Shown here piece after piece: positions 1-9,211 of a DNA stretch of 64,000 nucleotides. Both the position numbers and the translations under genes were made by a program. The DNA comes from Pseudoxanthomonas sp. CF125. Lineage in GTDB: Bacteria; Pseudomonadota; Gammaproteobacteria; Xanthomonadales; Xanthomonadaceae. Positions within the stretch are counted from its first letter, which is position 1; the number at the start of each line of letters is the position of its first letter. The stretch lies in contig NZ_FNLD01000001.1 in NCBI RefSeq assembly GCF_900104085.1, positions 811,195 through 875,194 of the forward strand, read 5' to 3'. The notes under the pieces were generated by a model, which had not been told where the DNA came from, searched no databases, and saw nothing but the letters and a program-made list of their open reading frames with translations.

Positions 1-3000
1 GATGAAAACCACCACCGACACCGGCGAACGCGTCAGCAGCAACGCGAGCACCGCGCCCACCAGCGCCAGCGGGATGGTGAACAGGATCACAAACGGATGC
101 AGCAGTGATTCGAACTGCGAAGCCATCACCAGGTAGACCAGGAAGATCGCGAGGCCGAAGGCGAACAGCAGCGCCTTGACCGATTCGGCCAGTTCCTCGC
201 CCTGCCCGCCGATGTGCATGCCGATGCCAGCGCCGAGATTGTTCTCGGCGACCATGTCGCGCACTTCGTTCACCGCACCGCCCAGATCTATATCGCGCAG
301 ATTGGCCGAGACGATGGCCACGCGCACCTGGTCGGCGCGATGGATTTCGCTGGGTCCGGTGGTGGAGACCACCTCCGCCACCGACTCCAACGTCACCGGA
401 CGCGAACTGCCCGGGTTGACGATCAGCTTGCGGATGCTTTCCACCGAAGCGCGATCCGATTCCTGCGCACGCACCAGCACGTCGATCTTGCGGTCGCGGA
501 AGCTGTAGCGCGTGGCCACATCGCCGCGCACCTTCTTGACCACTATGTCGGCGATCTGGCGCGTGGTCAGGCCCAGCGCACCGGCGCGGTCCTGGTCGAA
601 GCGGATCTGGATTTCGGGGAAGCCCTCCTCCACCGTCGACTTGACGTCGGCATAGTGCGGATTGGCGCGCAGCATGGCCGCCATCTTCTGGCCCGCGCGC
701 TGGATCGTGTCCAGATCCTGACCGCGCAACTCGATTTCCAGCGGCGTGGAGAAACTGAAGAGTTCCGGACGGCGGAAATCCACTTGCGCGCCCGGATGAT
801 CCTTCATCGACGCACGCAGCTTTTCGGTTTCCTCTGCCTCGAGCTCTTTGCTGCCGCCATCGGCCATCACCACGGTGATCTTTCCGATGTTCTCGCCACT
901 CTCGGTAGGACTGGCATCCAGTCTCGTACCGGTGCCGCTGACGCCGTACAGCGCGCGGATGCCTTCATCCTTGGCGTGCGTCTGCTGCAAGCTGCGCACC
1001 AGACTGTCGGTTTCGCGCAACGGCGTGCCGGGCGGCAGTTTCACCGTCATCTCGAAGCGGTCCTGCGCTAGCTGCGGAATCAGGTCCGCACCCAGCATCG
1101 GCACGGTCATCATGGTCAGGACAAATGCCGCCGCGGCGAAGCCCAGCACCAGCCAGGGACGGCGCAATGAACCGGGCAACAGCTTCATGTAACCACGTTC
1201 GGCGTGGTCGTAAGGCATCATCGCCAGATCGCTGGCCTTGCGCATCACCGGACCGACGATGGCCACCAGGCCGCGCCAGATCCGGATGAAGAACCATACG
1301 ATGCCGAAGAAGACGCCGCGCACACCAATACCGATGCCGCGCTCGGTGGCCGCGAGAGGTTTTTGCCAGCGCGACTTAGGCTGCCAGTCCGGATGCGGAG
1401 CCTCTTCCGGGAAGGCCATCGGCGGCCTGCCCTTCAATGCGCTAAGCATCGGGATCAGCGTCATCGACACCACCAGCGACACCGCGATGGCGATGGCCAC
1501 CGTCAACGCCTGGTCGCGGAACAACTGCCCGGCGATGCCCTGCACGAACACCAGCGGCAGGAACACCGCGATGGTGGTCAAAGTGGAAGCCACCACCGCC
1601 ATGCTGACTTCGCGCGTGCCGGTGATCGCGGCCTGCAGCACACTTAAGCCCCGCTCCCGTGCCTTGGCGATGCTTTCCAGCACTACGATGGAGTCGTCCA
1701 CCACTAGGCCGGTGGCCAGCGCAAGGCCGCCCAGCGACATCACGTTCAAGCTCAGGCCCAACTGGTCCATGAAGAAGAACGTGGTGACGATGGAAGCCGG
1801 CAACGACAGCGCCACCACGAAGGTGCTCCAGCCATCGCGCAGGAACAGGAAGATGATCAGGATCGCCAGCAAACCACCGATCACCGCGTCCACCTTCACG
1901 TCGCTGATGGCATGGCGGATGAACTGAGACTGGTCGTCGATGGGAGTGAGATCGACGTCCGGCGGAACCTGACTTTTGATTTGCTCCAGCTTCGCCTGGA
2001 TGGCGTCGGCCGTGGCGACCGTGTTGGCGTCGCCTTCCTTGTAGATCGCCAGCTCGACCGCTTCGCTGCCGGCCAGACGGATGATGCCTTCACGCTCCTT
2101 GTAGCCCTGGCGCACATCGGCGATGTCCTTCAGGCGCACCGGCATGCCGCCAGCGATAGTGCTGGACGATGAGGAGTTCGCGCTCTGCACCGAAGCCGCC
2201 GCCGCCATGGCCGCCGCATCGCCGGTGGAGGCGGCGATGGCCGCCATTTGCGCCGCCGCGCTGGCAGCGGCATTGCTGCCGCCGCTCTGCGTGGTGACCA
2301 GCATGTTGCGGATTTCTTCGACGGTGGCGAACTGGTTGACGGTACGCACCAGATAGCGCTGCGAACCCTGCTCCAGACGGCCGCCGGAAATGTTGATGTT
2401 CTCCTGCTGCAGGCGCTGTATCACCGTGTCGATAGGCAGATTGAGCTGCGCGAGTTTCTGTTGATCGATATCGACCTGGATTTCGTCTTCCAGGCCGCCG
2501 CCGACCTTGACCGCGGCCACGCCTTCAACCGGCTCCAGCTTCTTCTTCAGGTCCTCGTCGGCATAGCGGCGCAGCTCGGTGAGCTGGCGGACGGAATCGG
2601 CCTCGGTCTTGCCGGCGACTTTCGACGACAGCGCAAGCCGCATGATCGGCTCGGTGGAGGGATTGAAACGCAGCAGCACCGGCGCCTTGGCTTCCAGCGG
2701 TAGCTGCAGCACTTCCATCTTGTCGCGCACCTCCAGGCTGGCCTGGTCCATGTCGGTGCCCCAGGCGAATTCCAGCACCACGTCGCTCTGGCCGGTGCGC
2801 GAAACGGATTTCAGTTTGCGCAGGTTCTTCACCACGCCGACGGCTTCTTCCACCGGCTCCGAAATCAAAGTCTCGATTTCCGAAGGCGCCGCACCGGTGT
2901 ACTCGGTGCGCACGGTCAGGGTGGGATAGCTGAGGTCCGGCAGCAGGTTGACCTTCAACGCGGCCAGCGCGATGCAGCCGAACAGGAACATGGTGACCCA

Positions 3001-3147
3001 GAACATCGCCACGGTGACGCGGCGGCGTGTGGAGAATTCCACCAGTCCGCCGCCGGTCAGACCGGCAGGCGGCGCCAAGGGATCGTTCGCTTCGGGGCCC
3101 GCAGCTCCGTGATCCGGAGCCCCCCGGTCGGGGCCGTGGCCGCTCAT
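1..3147 (-). CDS. RND efflux permease (C-terminus beyond the window)
   Basis: Proton-driven inner-membrane pump subunit of a tripartite efflux system (AcrB/HAE-1-like RND superfamily). The frame is open for 1049 codons from the ATG at 3147 to base 1, so the C-terminal part lies outside. Visible are an N-terminal membrane segment (about residues 33-55), the periplasmic porter domain, and a TM4 motif GLVVDDSIVV whose Asp484-Asp485 pair matches the proton-relay aspartates of AcrB. The start codon overlaps the stop of the adaptor gene as ATGA, so the two are translationally coupled. Unusual: residues about 288-330 of the porter domain are a low-complexity Ala/Ser/Met-rich insertion not expected in AcrB. 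Substrate cannot be read from the sequence. Confidence 0.93.
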   Translation of the reverse strand, partial: MSGHGPDRGAPDHGAAGPEANDPLAPPAGLTGGGLVEFSTRRRVTVAMFWVTMFLFGCIALAALKVNLLPDLSYPTLTVRTEYTGAAPSEIETLISEPVEEAVGVVKNLRKLKSVSRTGQSDVVLEFAWGTDMDQASLEVRDKMEVLQLPLEAKAPVLLRFNPSTEPIMRLALSSKVAGKTEADSVRQLTELRRYADEDLKKKLEPVEGVAAVKVGGGLEDEIQVDIDQQKLAQLNLPIDTVIQRLQQENINISGGRLEQGSQRYLVRTVNQFATVEEIRNMLVTTQSGGSNAAASAAAQMAAIAASTGDAAAMAAAASVQSANSSSSSTIAGGMPVRLKDIADVRQGYKEREGIIRLAGSEAVELAIYKEGDANTVATADAIQAKLEQIKSQVPPDVDLTPIDDQSQFIRHAISDVKVDAVIGGLLAILIIFLFLRDGWSTFVVALSLPASIVTTFFFMDQLGLSLNVMSLGGLALATGLVVDDSIVVLESIAKARERGLSVLQAAITGTREVSMAVVASTLTTIAVFLPLVFVQGIAGQLFRDQALTVAIAIAVSLVVSMTLIPMLSALKGRPPMAFPEEAPHPDWQPKSRWQKPLAATERGIGIGVRGVFFGIVWFFIRIWRGLVAIVGPVMRKASDLAMMPYDHAERGYMKLLPGSLRRPWLVLGFAAAAFVLTMMTVPMLGADLIPQLAQDRFEMTVKLPPGTPLRETDSLVRSLQQTHAKDEGIRALYGVSGTGTRLDASPTESGENIGKITVVMADGGSKELEAEETEKLRASMKDHPGAQVDFRRPELFSFSTPLEIELRGQDLDTIQRAGQKMAAMLRANPHYADVKSTVEEGFPEIQIRFDQDRAGALGLTTRQIADIVVKKVRGDVATRYSFRDRKIDVLVRAQESDRASVESIRKLIVNPGSSRPVTLESVAEVVSTTGPSEIHRADQVRVAIVSANLRDIDLGGAVNEVRDMVAENNLGAGIGMHIGGQGEELAESVKALLFAFGLAIFLVYLVMASQFESLLHPFVILFTIPLALVGAVLALLLTRSPVSVVVFI

Positions 3148-4253
3148 TTCTTCTTACCGGCTGCTTCAACCTCCACCTTGGCGGTGGCGGTCTTCTTCTT
3201 GGCATCGCCAATGACCTCCACCGGCGTGCCGTCGCGCAGCGCGATCTTGCCGGCGGTTACCACGCCGTCGCCCGGCTTGAGGCCTTCGCGGATTTCCACC
3301 CACTCGCCATCCATATAGCCCAATTTGACTGAAACCCGTGCCGCCTTGCCGTTGCGCACCGCGAACACCGCCGGATCGCCATCGTCGTCCAGCAACGCTA
3401 CGCGCGGCACCACCAGCGCGTCGGCGCGCTTGTCGTAATCGATCTTGATGCGTCCGAACATGCCCGGCTGCAGCAGGCCGTCGCCGGCGAAGGTGCAGAC
3501 CACCCGGAAAGTGCCGCTGCCCGAATCGACCACCGGCGCGATGCGGTCCACGGTGCCGGTGAAGGTCTGGCCCGGCAGCGCGTCGGCGGCCAGTTCGACC
3601 GGCTGGCCCGCCTTAAGCGTGGAGATCTCGCGTTCGGGGACATTGAGCGTGGCTTCCAGCCGCGAGTTGTCGACAATGCGGAAAATCGGCGTGTTGATCT
3701 GCACGAAGTTGCCGGTCTTGATCGAGCGCGAGGCGATCACGCCGGAGATCGGCGCCACCACCGTGGTGTAAGAAAGCTCCAGCGTGGCCATGGTGTACTG
3801 GGCGCGCGCGTTCTCCAGATCGAACTTGATCTGGTCCACGTCGTTGGCGCTGATCATCTGCTGGGCGACCAGCTGCTTGGCGCGGCTGTAGTTGTTTTCC
3901 AGCTTGTGCATCTGCGCCGAAGCCTGGGCCACGGCCAGACGCGAGCGGTCAGGATCCAGCCGCACCAGCGGCTGACCGGCGCGGACTACCTGGCCTTCTT
4001 CCACCATCACCGCCAAGGCCACACCTGAGGTCTTGGCCACCACCTGCGATTCTCCGCGCGGCTCCAGCGCCGCGGTGCCGGTATAGCTTGCTGCGACCGG
4101 ACGATGGGCCGCCTTGGCGACTTCCACCGGTACCGCATCCGGCCCTTTCGGCGGATCGCCCGGCTTGGCCTGGGCTTCTCCATCCCCTTTCTTGCAGGCG
4201 GCCAGGGCGAACACAAAAACACAGATAAGCGCGGACGCACGGAGCGCACGCAT
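3144..4253 (-). CDS. RND efflux periplasmic adaptor (membrane fusion lipoprotein)
   Basis: Periplasmic adaptor linking the RND permease to an outer-membrane factor (AcrA/MexA-like, HlyD family). The chosen start gives a 369-residue protein with a compact lipoprotein signal ending in LAAC, followed by barrel-sandwich/lipoyl halves, a coiled-coil hairpin with heptad-like QASAQMHKLENNYSRAKQL, and a beta-barrel domain. The C-terminal tail is Lys-rich. An upstream in-frame ATG at 4289 would add 12 residues but has no visible ribosome binding site. It is first in the operon, and its TGA overlaps the permease ATG. No outer-membrane factor gene is visible next to it. Confidence 0.9.
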   Translation of the reverse strand: MRALRASALICVFVFALAACKKGDGEAQAKPGDPPKGPDAVPVEVAKAAHRPVAASYTGTAALEPRGESQVVAKTSGVALAVMVEEGQVVRAGQPLVRLDPDRSRLAVAQASAQMHKLENNYSRAKQLVAQQMISANDVDQIKFDLENARAQYTMATLELSYTTVVAPISGVIASRSIKTGNFVQINTPIFRIVDNSRLEATLNVPEREISTLKAGQPVELAADALPGQTFTGTVDRIAPVVDSGSGTFRVVCTFAGDGLLQPGMFGRIKIDYDKRADALVVPRVALLDDDGDPAVFAVRNGKAARVSVKLGYMDGEWVEIREGLKPGDGVVTAGKIALRDGTPVEVIGDAKKKTATAKVEVEAAGKKK

Positions 4254-4461
4254 CGAGAGACGGCCTGCGATGAAGTCGGGTCGAGACATGGTGGTACCGG
4301 GTGGTTGTTAGGTGTTGTACATAGGTATATCACCCAAGTACGGGTACGGCATGCGCCGAAGGTCATGGTGACTTGCGTCGTGAAGTGTGTTGGCTGCCAA
4401 AAAAAAGAAGCCGCGACCGACAGCATGCGCCTGCTCGCACGAACCGGCTAGCAAGCTACGG

Positions 4462-4492
4462 ATGGCAGGCTTCGGGAGTCGCACGCTATACT
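4462..4492 (+). promoter_or_regulatory. Candidate promoter of the cytochrome c pair
   Basis: A good -10 hexamer TATACT lies at 4487-4492, about 60 bases before the cytochrome c ATG. Only a weak -35 (ATGGCA at 4462, spacer 19) can be proposed. The rest of the divergent gap 4254-4554 contains no recognisable gene; the adaptor/permease operon must be transcribed leftward from it. Confidence 0.3.
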
Positions 4493-4554
4493 TGCCGCAG
4501 CCAAGCGCTGCGGTTGGACGTAGCGCGCGCAATGAGAGAGTCCCGGATTACGAC

Positions 4555-4968
4555 ATGATGCGACCGCTGCCGCTCGCCGCTTGCCTTGCCTTGGCCGCCG
4601 CCCTATCGGTGGCCGTTGTTACCGCCCAAACCCCTGCCCCCTCGGCCGCCAAGCCCGCCGAGGCAGCGCCCGCTCCTGCGGCCGCTGCGCCAGCCCCGGC
4701 AACGCCCGCCGTACTGGTCGGCAACGCCCAGGCCGGCCGCACTCTGGCCTATACCTGCCAGGGTTGCCACGGCGTTACCGGCTACAAGAACGCCTATCCC
4801 AGCTTCCATGTGCCCCGCATCGGCGGCCAGTCGGCCGAGTACCTGACCCAGGCGCTGACCGAATACAAGAAAGGCAACCGCAAGCACCCGACGATGCAAG
4901 CCCAGGCCCAGAGTTTCTCTGACCAGGACATCGCCGATATTTCCGCCTATCTCTCTTCTGTGAAGTAA
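4555..4968 (+). CDS. Periplasmic c-type cytochrome (class I, c553-like)
   Basis: A 137-residue periplasmic monohaem electron carrier. A signal peptide (residues 1 to about 24) is followed by an Ala/Pro-rich linker, then a class I cytochrome c fold with haem motif CQGCH at residues 68-72 and a HPTMQAQ segment near the C-terminus whose Met is a likely distal ligand. The start is the first of two adjacent ATGs; a longer upstream frame has no signal-like sequence. The next cytochrome gene begins 7 bases downstream, so the two are probably co-transcribed and may act like the two halves of a dihaem c4-type carrier (inference). The terminal oxidase or reductase partner is not in the window. Confidence 0.88.
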   Translation: MMRPLPLAACLALAAALSVAVVTAQTPAPSAAKPAEAAPAPAAAAPAPATPAVLVGNAQAGRTLAYTCQGCHGVTGYKNAYPSFHVPRIGGQSAEYLTQALTEYKKGNRKHPTMQAQAQSFSDQDIADISAYLSSVK

Positions 4969-4975
4969 GCCGCCC

Positions 4976-5425
4976 ATGTCGAACGCCGTGCACGCCCCGC
5001 GTCTAGCCATCGCCCTGCTCGCCGCCCTCGCCCTGGCCGCCTGCTCCCAGAACAACGAAGTCGCCGCCGAAGATCCCGGCCATGCCAGCGGCGAACATGG
5101 TTCCAGCTCGTCCGCCGGCCTGCCCGACGGCCACATCGCCGCCGGCGAGAAACGCGCGCAGGTGAAGAGCGAAGCGACCAAGCAGAGCTGCATCGATTGC
5201 CACGGCGCCGAAGGCAATGCGCCCATCGATCCCACCTATCCCAAGCTCGGCGGCCAGTACGGCGACTACATCGCCCACGCGCTTCAGGCCTACCGGGCCG
5301 GCGACCGTCAGAATCCGCAGATGACGCCGCAAGCAGCAGCGTTGACCGACCAGGAGATTTCCGACCTGGCCGCCTACTTCGGCTCGCGCCCCTCGAAACT
5401 GCGTGACCTGCACGGCGTCGATTGA
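4976..5425 (+). CDS. Cytochrome c lipoprotein
   Basis: A 149-residue monohaem cytochrome c anchored by a lipid. The signal sequence ends in a lipobox (LALAAC, Cys23), followed by a Ser/Gly/His-rich linker and a class I domain with CIDCH at residues 72-76 and an NPQMTPQA segment giving a probable Met ligand. It resembles the preceding cytochrome in the haem domain (YPKLGGQYGDYIAHAL against YPSFHVPRIGGQSAEYL), suggesting ancient duplication, but is membrane-anchored. It is the last gene of a two-gene unit closed by a strong terminator. Confidence 0.87.
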   Translation: MSNAVHAPRLAIALLAALALAACSQNNEVAAEDPGHASGEHGSSSSAGLPDGHIAAGEKRAQVKSEATKQSCIDCHGAEGNAPIDPTYPKLGGQYGDYIAHALQAYRAGDRQNPQMTPQAAALTDQEISDLAAYFGSRPSKLRDLHGVD

Positions 5426-5456
5426 GCCCACCAGGCAAGCCATTCAAGTCTTCCGA

Positions 5457-5482
5457 CCCCCAGCCTGCTGGGGGTTTTTTTT
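5457..5482 (+). terminator. Rho-independent terminator after the cytochrome genes
   Basis: The stem CCCCCAGC/GCTGGGGG is followed immediately by eight T residues, 31 bases after the cytochrome stop codon. Confidence 0.9.
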
Positions 5483-5569
5483 GGCCGTTTGACTCGATTG
5501 GCCGGCCCTGCCCAGAAGCGCCACAGCCCGCGCCAGCGACCCTGGAGCAAAAAATTCCGTCCTACCCTC

Positions 5570-5599
5570 TTTACATACTGTGTATCACATTGTAATGTG
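5570..5599 (+). promoter_or_regulatory. padR promoter with overlapping palindromic operators
   Basis: The -35 TTTACA (5570-5575) and -10 TAATGT (5593-5598) are 17 bases apart. Two dyads fill the spacer and -10: ATACTGTGTAT (5575-5585) and CACATTGTAATGTG (5586-5599). The ATGT/ACAT character and location fit autorepression by the PadR protein encoded just downstream. Binding is inferred, not shown. Confidence 0.55.
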
Positions 5600-5622
5600 T
5601 GTCAAACATTATCAGGTGCCGT

Positions 5623-5970
5623 ATGGTAGAACCCAACTCCAACCCGACCCCAAAGCTGGAACTTGAGCTCCGTCGTGGCGCGCTAGTGCTGGCGGTGCTG
5701 TCCCAGCTGCGCGAAGTCCAGTACGGCTATTCCCTGCGCCAGGCCCTGGCGCTGCGCGGAATGCCGATCGAGGAAGGCACGCTTTATCCCTTGCTTCGCC
5801 GCTTGGAAGGCCAGGGCCTGCTGGCTTCGGAGTGGCGGATCGAAGACGGCCCGCCGCGCCGCTATTACCGGCTTAACGACGCTGGCGAGGCGCTGCTCGT
5901 CGAACTGACCGCCACCTGGAACGCCCTGGTCGGGACCATGGCCGGACTACTTGAGAGGAGTGACAAATGA
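5623..5970 (+). CDS. PadR family transcriptional regulator
   Basis: A 115-residue PadR-type winged-helix repressor. Diagnostic segments are GALVLAVLSQL, YGYSLRQAL, and the wing region IEEGTLYPLLRRLEGQGLL followed by PPRRYYRLNDAG. The ATG at 5623 has AGGTG upstream; the in-frame GTG at 5599 lies inside the proposed -10/operator and is unlikely to be used. The stop overlaps the start of the next gene (ATGA). PadR plus a HAAS-type membrane protein is a recurrent pair in which the regulator usually represses its own operon. The effector is unknown. Confidence 0.9.
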   Translation: MVEPNSNPTPKLELELRRGALVLAVLSQLREVQYGYSLRQALALRGMPIEEGTLYPLLRRLEGQGLLASEWRIEDGPPRRYYRLNDAGEALLVELTATWNALVGTMAGLLERSDK

Positions 5971-6878
5971 GCTCGAATGACGTGATCGAAGCCTATGTAG
6001 CCGAGGTGATGCGCCACTTGCCCCGCAAGGAGCGCAACGAAATCGGCTTCGAGCTTCGCGATCTGCTGACCCAGATGCTGGCCGAGAGGACGCAGGACGC
6101 GGCCACGGATGATGCGGTCTTGGACATGCTGCGTGACTTCGGCGCGCCCACCGAAGTGGCGGCGCGCTATCGCCCTCCCGGCGTGGTGGCGATCATTCCC
6201 GCCGAACAGACCAAGACCTTCGCGCTGCTGTCGCTGGGAGGCATAGCCCTGCAATGGGCACTGACGCTTCCGCGCGTGTTCGATGGACAACCCGTGGTCG
6301 CCTGGTGGTTCAGCTGGGGCCTGGGTGCGTTCTGGTGGCCGGGATTCATGGTGACGATGGCGTTGATCGGCATGTTCGCTCGCGAGTCGGGGATGTTCAA
6401 GCGGACCTGGAACCCCCGCACCGTCGACCCGGAACGGATCAACCGCAACGCCATGGCTTTCGGCCTGGCTTGGTATGCCATCGGAGTGGCATTCATGATC
6501 TGCCTGCCGTGGACAGCTGCGCTGCTGCCCGAACCCATGCCGCGAATCTTCGCCTTCGATCCGACGTTCCTGCGTGAGCGCGCGCCACCGGTGATCCTGC
6601 TGTGGCTAGGCGGCTTCGCCACCATGTTCGTAGCCATGCTGAAGGGCCGCTGGTCGAAACTGACGCGGCGTTTGTCCACTGCTTTCGCCCTGGGGTTCGT
6701 GGTGCTGCTCCTGTGGTGGATGACGGCGGGAAATATTTTCCTGTCTCCGGCGACCGACGAAGGCGCCAAGGCCGGTTTGGGATTGGTCGTAGTCATCATC
6801 GTGGCGTCCCTGGCCTACGAGCTTTACCGTCGGCGACCACGGATCCACGCGCCGAAGGTCAAAGCGTCCGGAACCTAG
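5967..6878 (+). CDS. HAAS-domain-like integral membrane protein
   Basis: A 303-residue inner-membrane protein. The first ~75 residues form a soluble helical domain (IEAYVAEVMRHLPRKERNE...; LRDFGAPTEVAARYRP) like the HAAS/DUF1700 domain often linked to PadR. It is followed by about six hydrophobic segments, including ALLSLGGIALQWALTL, FMVTMALIGMF, AFGLAWYAIGVAFMICL, and two near the C-terminus. It overlaps padR by 4 bases and is probably the main output of that regulator. The molecular function is not known. Confidence 0.8.
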   Translation: MSSNDVIEAYVAEVMRHLPRKERNEIGFELRDLLTQMLAERTQDAATDDAVLDMLRDFGAPTEVAARYRPPGVVAIIPAEQTKTFALLSLGGIALQWALTLPRVFDGQPVVAWWFSWGLGAFWWPGFMVTMALIGMFARESGMFKRTWNPRTVDPERINRNAMAFGLAWYAIGVAFMICLPWTAALLPEPMPRIFAFDPTFLRERAPPVILLWLGGFATMFVAMLKGRWSKLTRRLSTAFALGFVVLLLWWMTAGNIFLSPATDEGAKAGLGLVVVIIVASLAYELYRRRPRIHAPKVKASGT

Positions 6879-6930
6879 TCCAGGCTCAGGCAAGCTGCGC
6901 GGCCCGGCAATGCCGGCCGCAGTGGGCCGA

Positions 6931-8508
6931 TCAACTATCGGTAGGGATCGGATTGCGCTTGACCGGAATATCCGGCGGCGGCCGTGCCACGGCCGGCTGC
7001 TCGTTGAGATTGGGATCGAACAAACCGCAGGCTCCACCGGCCTGCAGGATCGACACCACGCATCTCACCCGTTTGTTGGTGCCCGGGATCTTCATTTCCA
7101 CTTCGCGGATATTGCGGCGCACCCATTCGCCCAGCAGCGATTCGTTGGTCGGACGCCAGTACTTGTCGAACATGCCGGGCTCGTAAGGGAACTCGGGGCG
7201 CTCTAGCCATTTGTTGGCGCGATCGGCGTCGGCGCGCTGCTGCTGTTTGGAACCGGGCGCACCGGGACGCGCCGTGTCGCCGGTGGCGTTGGAAGGCACG
7301 CGCACGCTGCCATCGGCATTGAACAGACCAGGACCATCGCCTGCACGGCCGCCGGTCGTCGAGCCGGGCGTATTGCGGGTGGAGTCGCCCCAGTCGTCCC
7401 CGCGGGTGGGCGTGGCGAGACCGCCGGGACGGTTGGCGGCGGCGGAAGAACCGGCGGCGGTCGAGTTCGGTTGCGTGCCCTGCTGTGCGCTGGGGGCGCG
7501 CGCGGAATCGCCGGTGGTGGAAGGGCTGGTCGTATTGGCCGTACTGCTGGAAGAGGCCGTACCGCGATTGGGTGCCGCTATCTCGACCTGACGCACACTC
7601 TGCGCTGGCGCGCGCAACTCGGGCGCAGCGATTGCACGCGAAGGAACCTGTGCGCTGCGAATCTGCGGCAACGGCGCCGCGATCTCACGCTGCCGGACTT
7701 CCTGGGTGGGCTGGGCGATCTGCGGGGTCGCGATCTCCCGTTGCGGCAGTTCGCGCTGCGCTGGGGGCGTTTCCACTACCGTGACCTCACGGGTCGGCAC
7801 GCCCAGTTCGCGCGGCTTGAGCTGCGGCGGCGCGATTTCCACAGAACGCGGAGTAGCGGGCGGCAACACGAACGTCGTGGTGGGCGCAGGCGTTTCGGTA
7901 ACCTGCACGTTCTGCTGCGCCACCGGCGGAGCGGGCGCGGGAACTTCCTGTTGCGGCACCGCCGAAGCCTGCGCGGTTTCTGCAGGCGCGCTCGAAGACG
8001 GAGCCGCCGCCGACTGCGCGGCGGCAGCGGCGGCGGATTCTGATTGCGCTGCAGGCGGTCCACCGCCTTCTTCTTCGGGAGTTCCCTGGCCCATGAACTC
8101 GACCTGCACGCGGCTCTCATCTTCGGCCGCCGGTGGAGGCGGCAATTTGATCATCGCCAGCAGCATCAGCAACAGCACGAACAGCAGATGCATGAAGAAA
8201 CTGATGCCGCCGGCGAACCAGCGCAGTCTGCGGTCCTCGCGCAGCGGCGGGCCCCAGTCCTGGTAGAACATCGAGCGGAAAGCCTGCCAGCGGTTCAACG
8301 CCAACGGACGGCGCGGAGTTTCGGGCACGGGCCGTTCGGCGAATAGCCGGACGATGGCCTCGGCGCTGTCGTGACGGATCACGCCCAGCTTTTCCCTCAA
8401 CGCGCGCAGCCACAGGCCCCAGCCGTAGGGCATGCCGGTGTGGCGTTCCAGGATGGGCGCTGGCTTGCCCGCCTGCAGCGCTGCGATGATTTCGGCGGCT
8501 CTCGTCAC
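6931..8508 (-). CDS. Transmembrane repetitive protein (Xanthomonad-type)
   Basis: A 525-residue protein with a cytoplasmic N-terminal helical part (residues 1 to ~95), one membrane anchor (LLFVLLLMLLAMI, about 108-122), a very long periplasmic Pro/Ala/Gln/Ser-rich region, and a conserved C-terminal domain from about residue 435 with two Cys in RCVVSILQAGGACGLF. Residues about 215-320 carry degenerate copies of a [QR]REIAxP-type repeat (for example QREIATPQ, QREIAAPL, VEIAAPN). The layout resembles TonB (anchor plus rigid linker) but the C-terminal domain is not a TonB domain. It follows nfuA at 13 bases, so the two are probably co-transcribed. I know the product name from Xanthomonas annotations; its role is unknown. 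Confidence 0.75.
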   Translation of the reverse strand: MTRAAEIIAALQAGKPAPILERHTGMPYGWGLWLRALREKLGVIRHDSAEAIVRLFAERPVPETPRRPLALNRWQAFRSMFYQDWGPPLREDRRLRWFAGGISFFMHLLFVLLLMLLAMIKLPPPPAAEDESRVQVEFMGQGTPEEEGGGPPAAQSESAAAAAAQSAAAPSSSAPAETAQASAVPQQEVPAPAPPVAQQNVQVTETPAPTTTFVLPPATPRSVEIAPPQLKPRELGVPTREVTVVETPPAQRELPQREIATPQIAQPTQEVRQREIAAPLPQIRSAQVPSRAIAAPELRAPAQSVRQVEIAAPNRGTASSSSTANTTSPSTTGDSARAPSAQQGTQPNSTAAGSSAAANRPGGLATPTRGDDWGDSTRNTPGSTTGGRAGDGPGLFNADGSVRVPSNATGDTARPGAPGSKQQQRADADRANKWLERPEFPYEPGMFDKYWRPTNESLLGEWVRRNIREVEMKIPGTNKRVRCVVSILQAGGACGLFDPNLNEQPAVARPPPDIPVKRNPIPTDS

Positions 8509-8521
8509 CGGAAAGCGGGAA

Positions 8522-9118
8522 TCAGGCCGCGTTGTCGCGCGGGATGTACGGTGCGTCGCCGGTATCGTGATCGGTGACGTCGCGCACCGCGGTGATGCCG
8601 GGAACGCGCGCCATCAGGGTCTTCTCGATACCCTGCTTCAGGGTCACGTCCGCCATGCCGCAGCCGTTGCAGCCGCCGCCGAAACGTAGCAGCACCACGC
8701 CGTCCGCGCTTACCTGCTCCACCGCCACCCTGCCCTTGTGCTGGGCCAGTTGCGGGTTGATTTCGTTCTCCACCACCCACCGCACGCGTTCCACCAGCGA
8801 GGCGGATTCGGCTGGCGCCTGTCCCTTGATCTTCGGCGCCTTGATGGTGAGCTGGCTGCCGGCGCCTTGGGTCACGTAGTCGATCTCGGCGCCATCCAGC
8901 CAGGCGACGCTTTGCGCATCGATATAGACGGTGAAGCCTTCGCAATCGACCGCCCATTCGTCGCCCACCAGATCGCGCGGTTCGGCGAACTCCAGGCGCG
9001 CGTCGGCGCGCGCGGTGCCCGGATCGACCGCGCTCAGCCGTACGCCCAGGCCGGGCAGCGCTTCGCGTTCGATCAGTTTGCGGAAATGGGTCTGGGCGGT
9101 GTCGGAGATATGGATCAT
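8522..9118 (-). CDS. nfuA: Fe/S biogenesis protein NfuA
   Basis: A 198-residue Fe-S cluster carrier that receives 4Fe-4S clusters and delivers them to apo-proteins. It has an N-terminal degenerate A-type (IscA-like) domain (residues ~1-105) and a C-terminal NifU domain with the cluster-binding CNGC motif at Cys150 and Cys153, nearly the positions in E. coli NfuA. The segments [17 protein letters not shown] and [14 protein letters not shown] are typical. The start ATG at 9118 is the natural N-terminus of the family. Confidence 0.95.
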   Translation of the reverse strand: MIHISDTAQTHFRKLIEREALPGLGVRLSAVDPGTARADARLEFAEPRDLVGDEWAVDCEGFTVYIDAQSVAWLDGAEIDYVTQGAGSQLTIKAPKIKGQAPAESASLVERVRWVVENEINPQLAQHKGRVAVEQVSADGVVLLRFGGGCNGCGMADVTLKQGIEKTLMARVPGITAVRDVTDHDTGDAPYIPRDNAA

Positions 9119-9211
9119 GCGGCTATTCTAGCCACCCTATTGTTAGACGCTCATTCGAGCACATAACGGCATGGATGTTACGTTCAGCCAGTCCACGCCG
9201 AGGAAGCCCCC

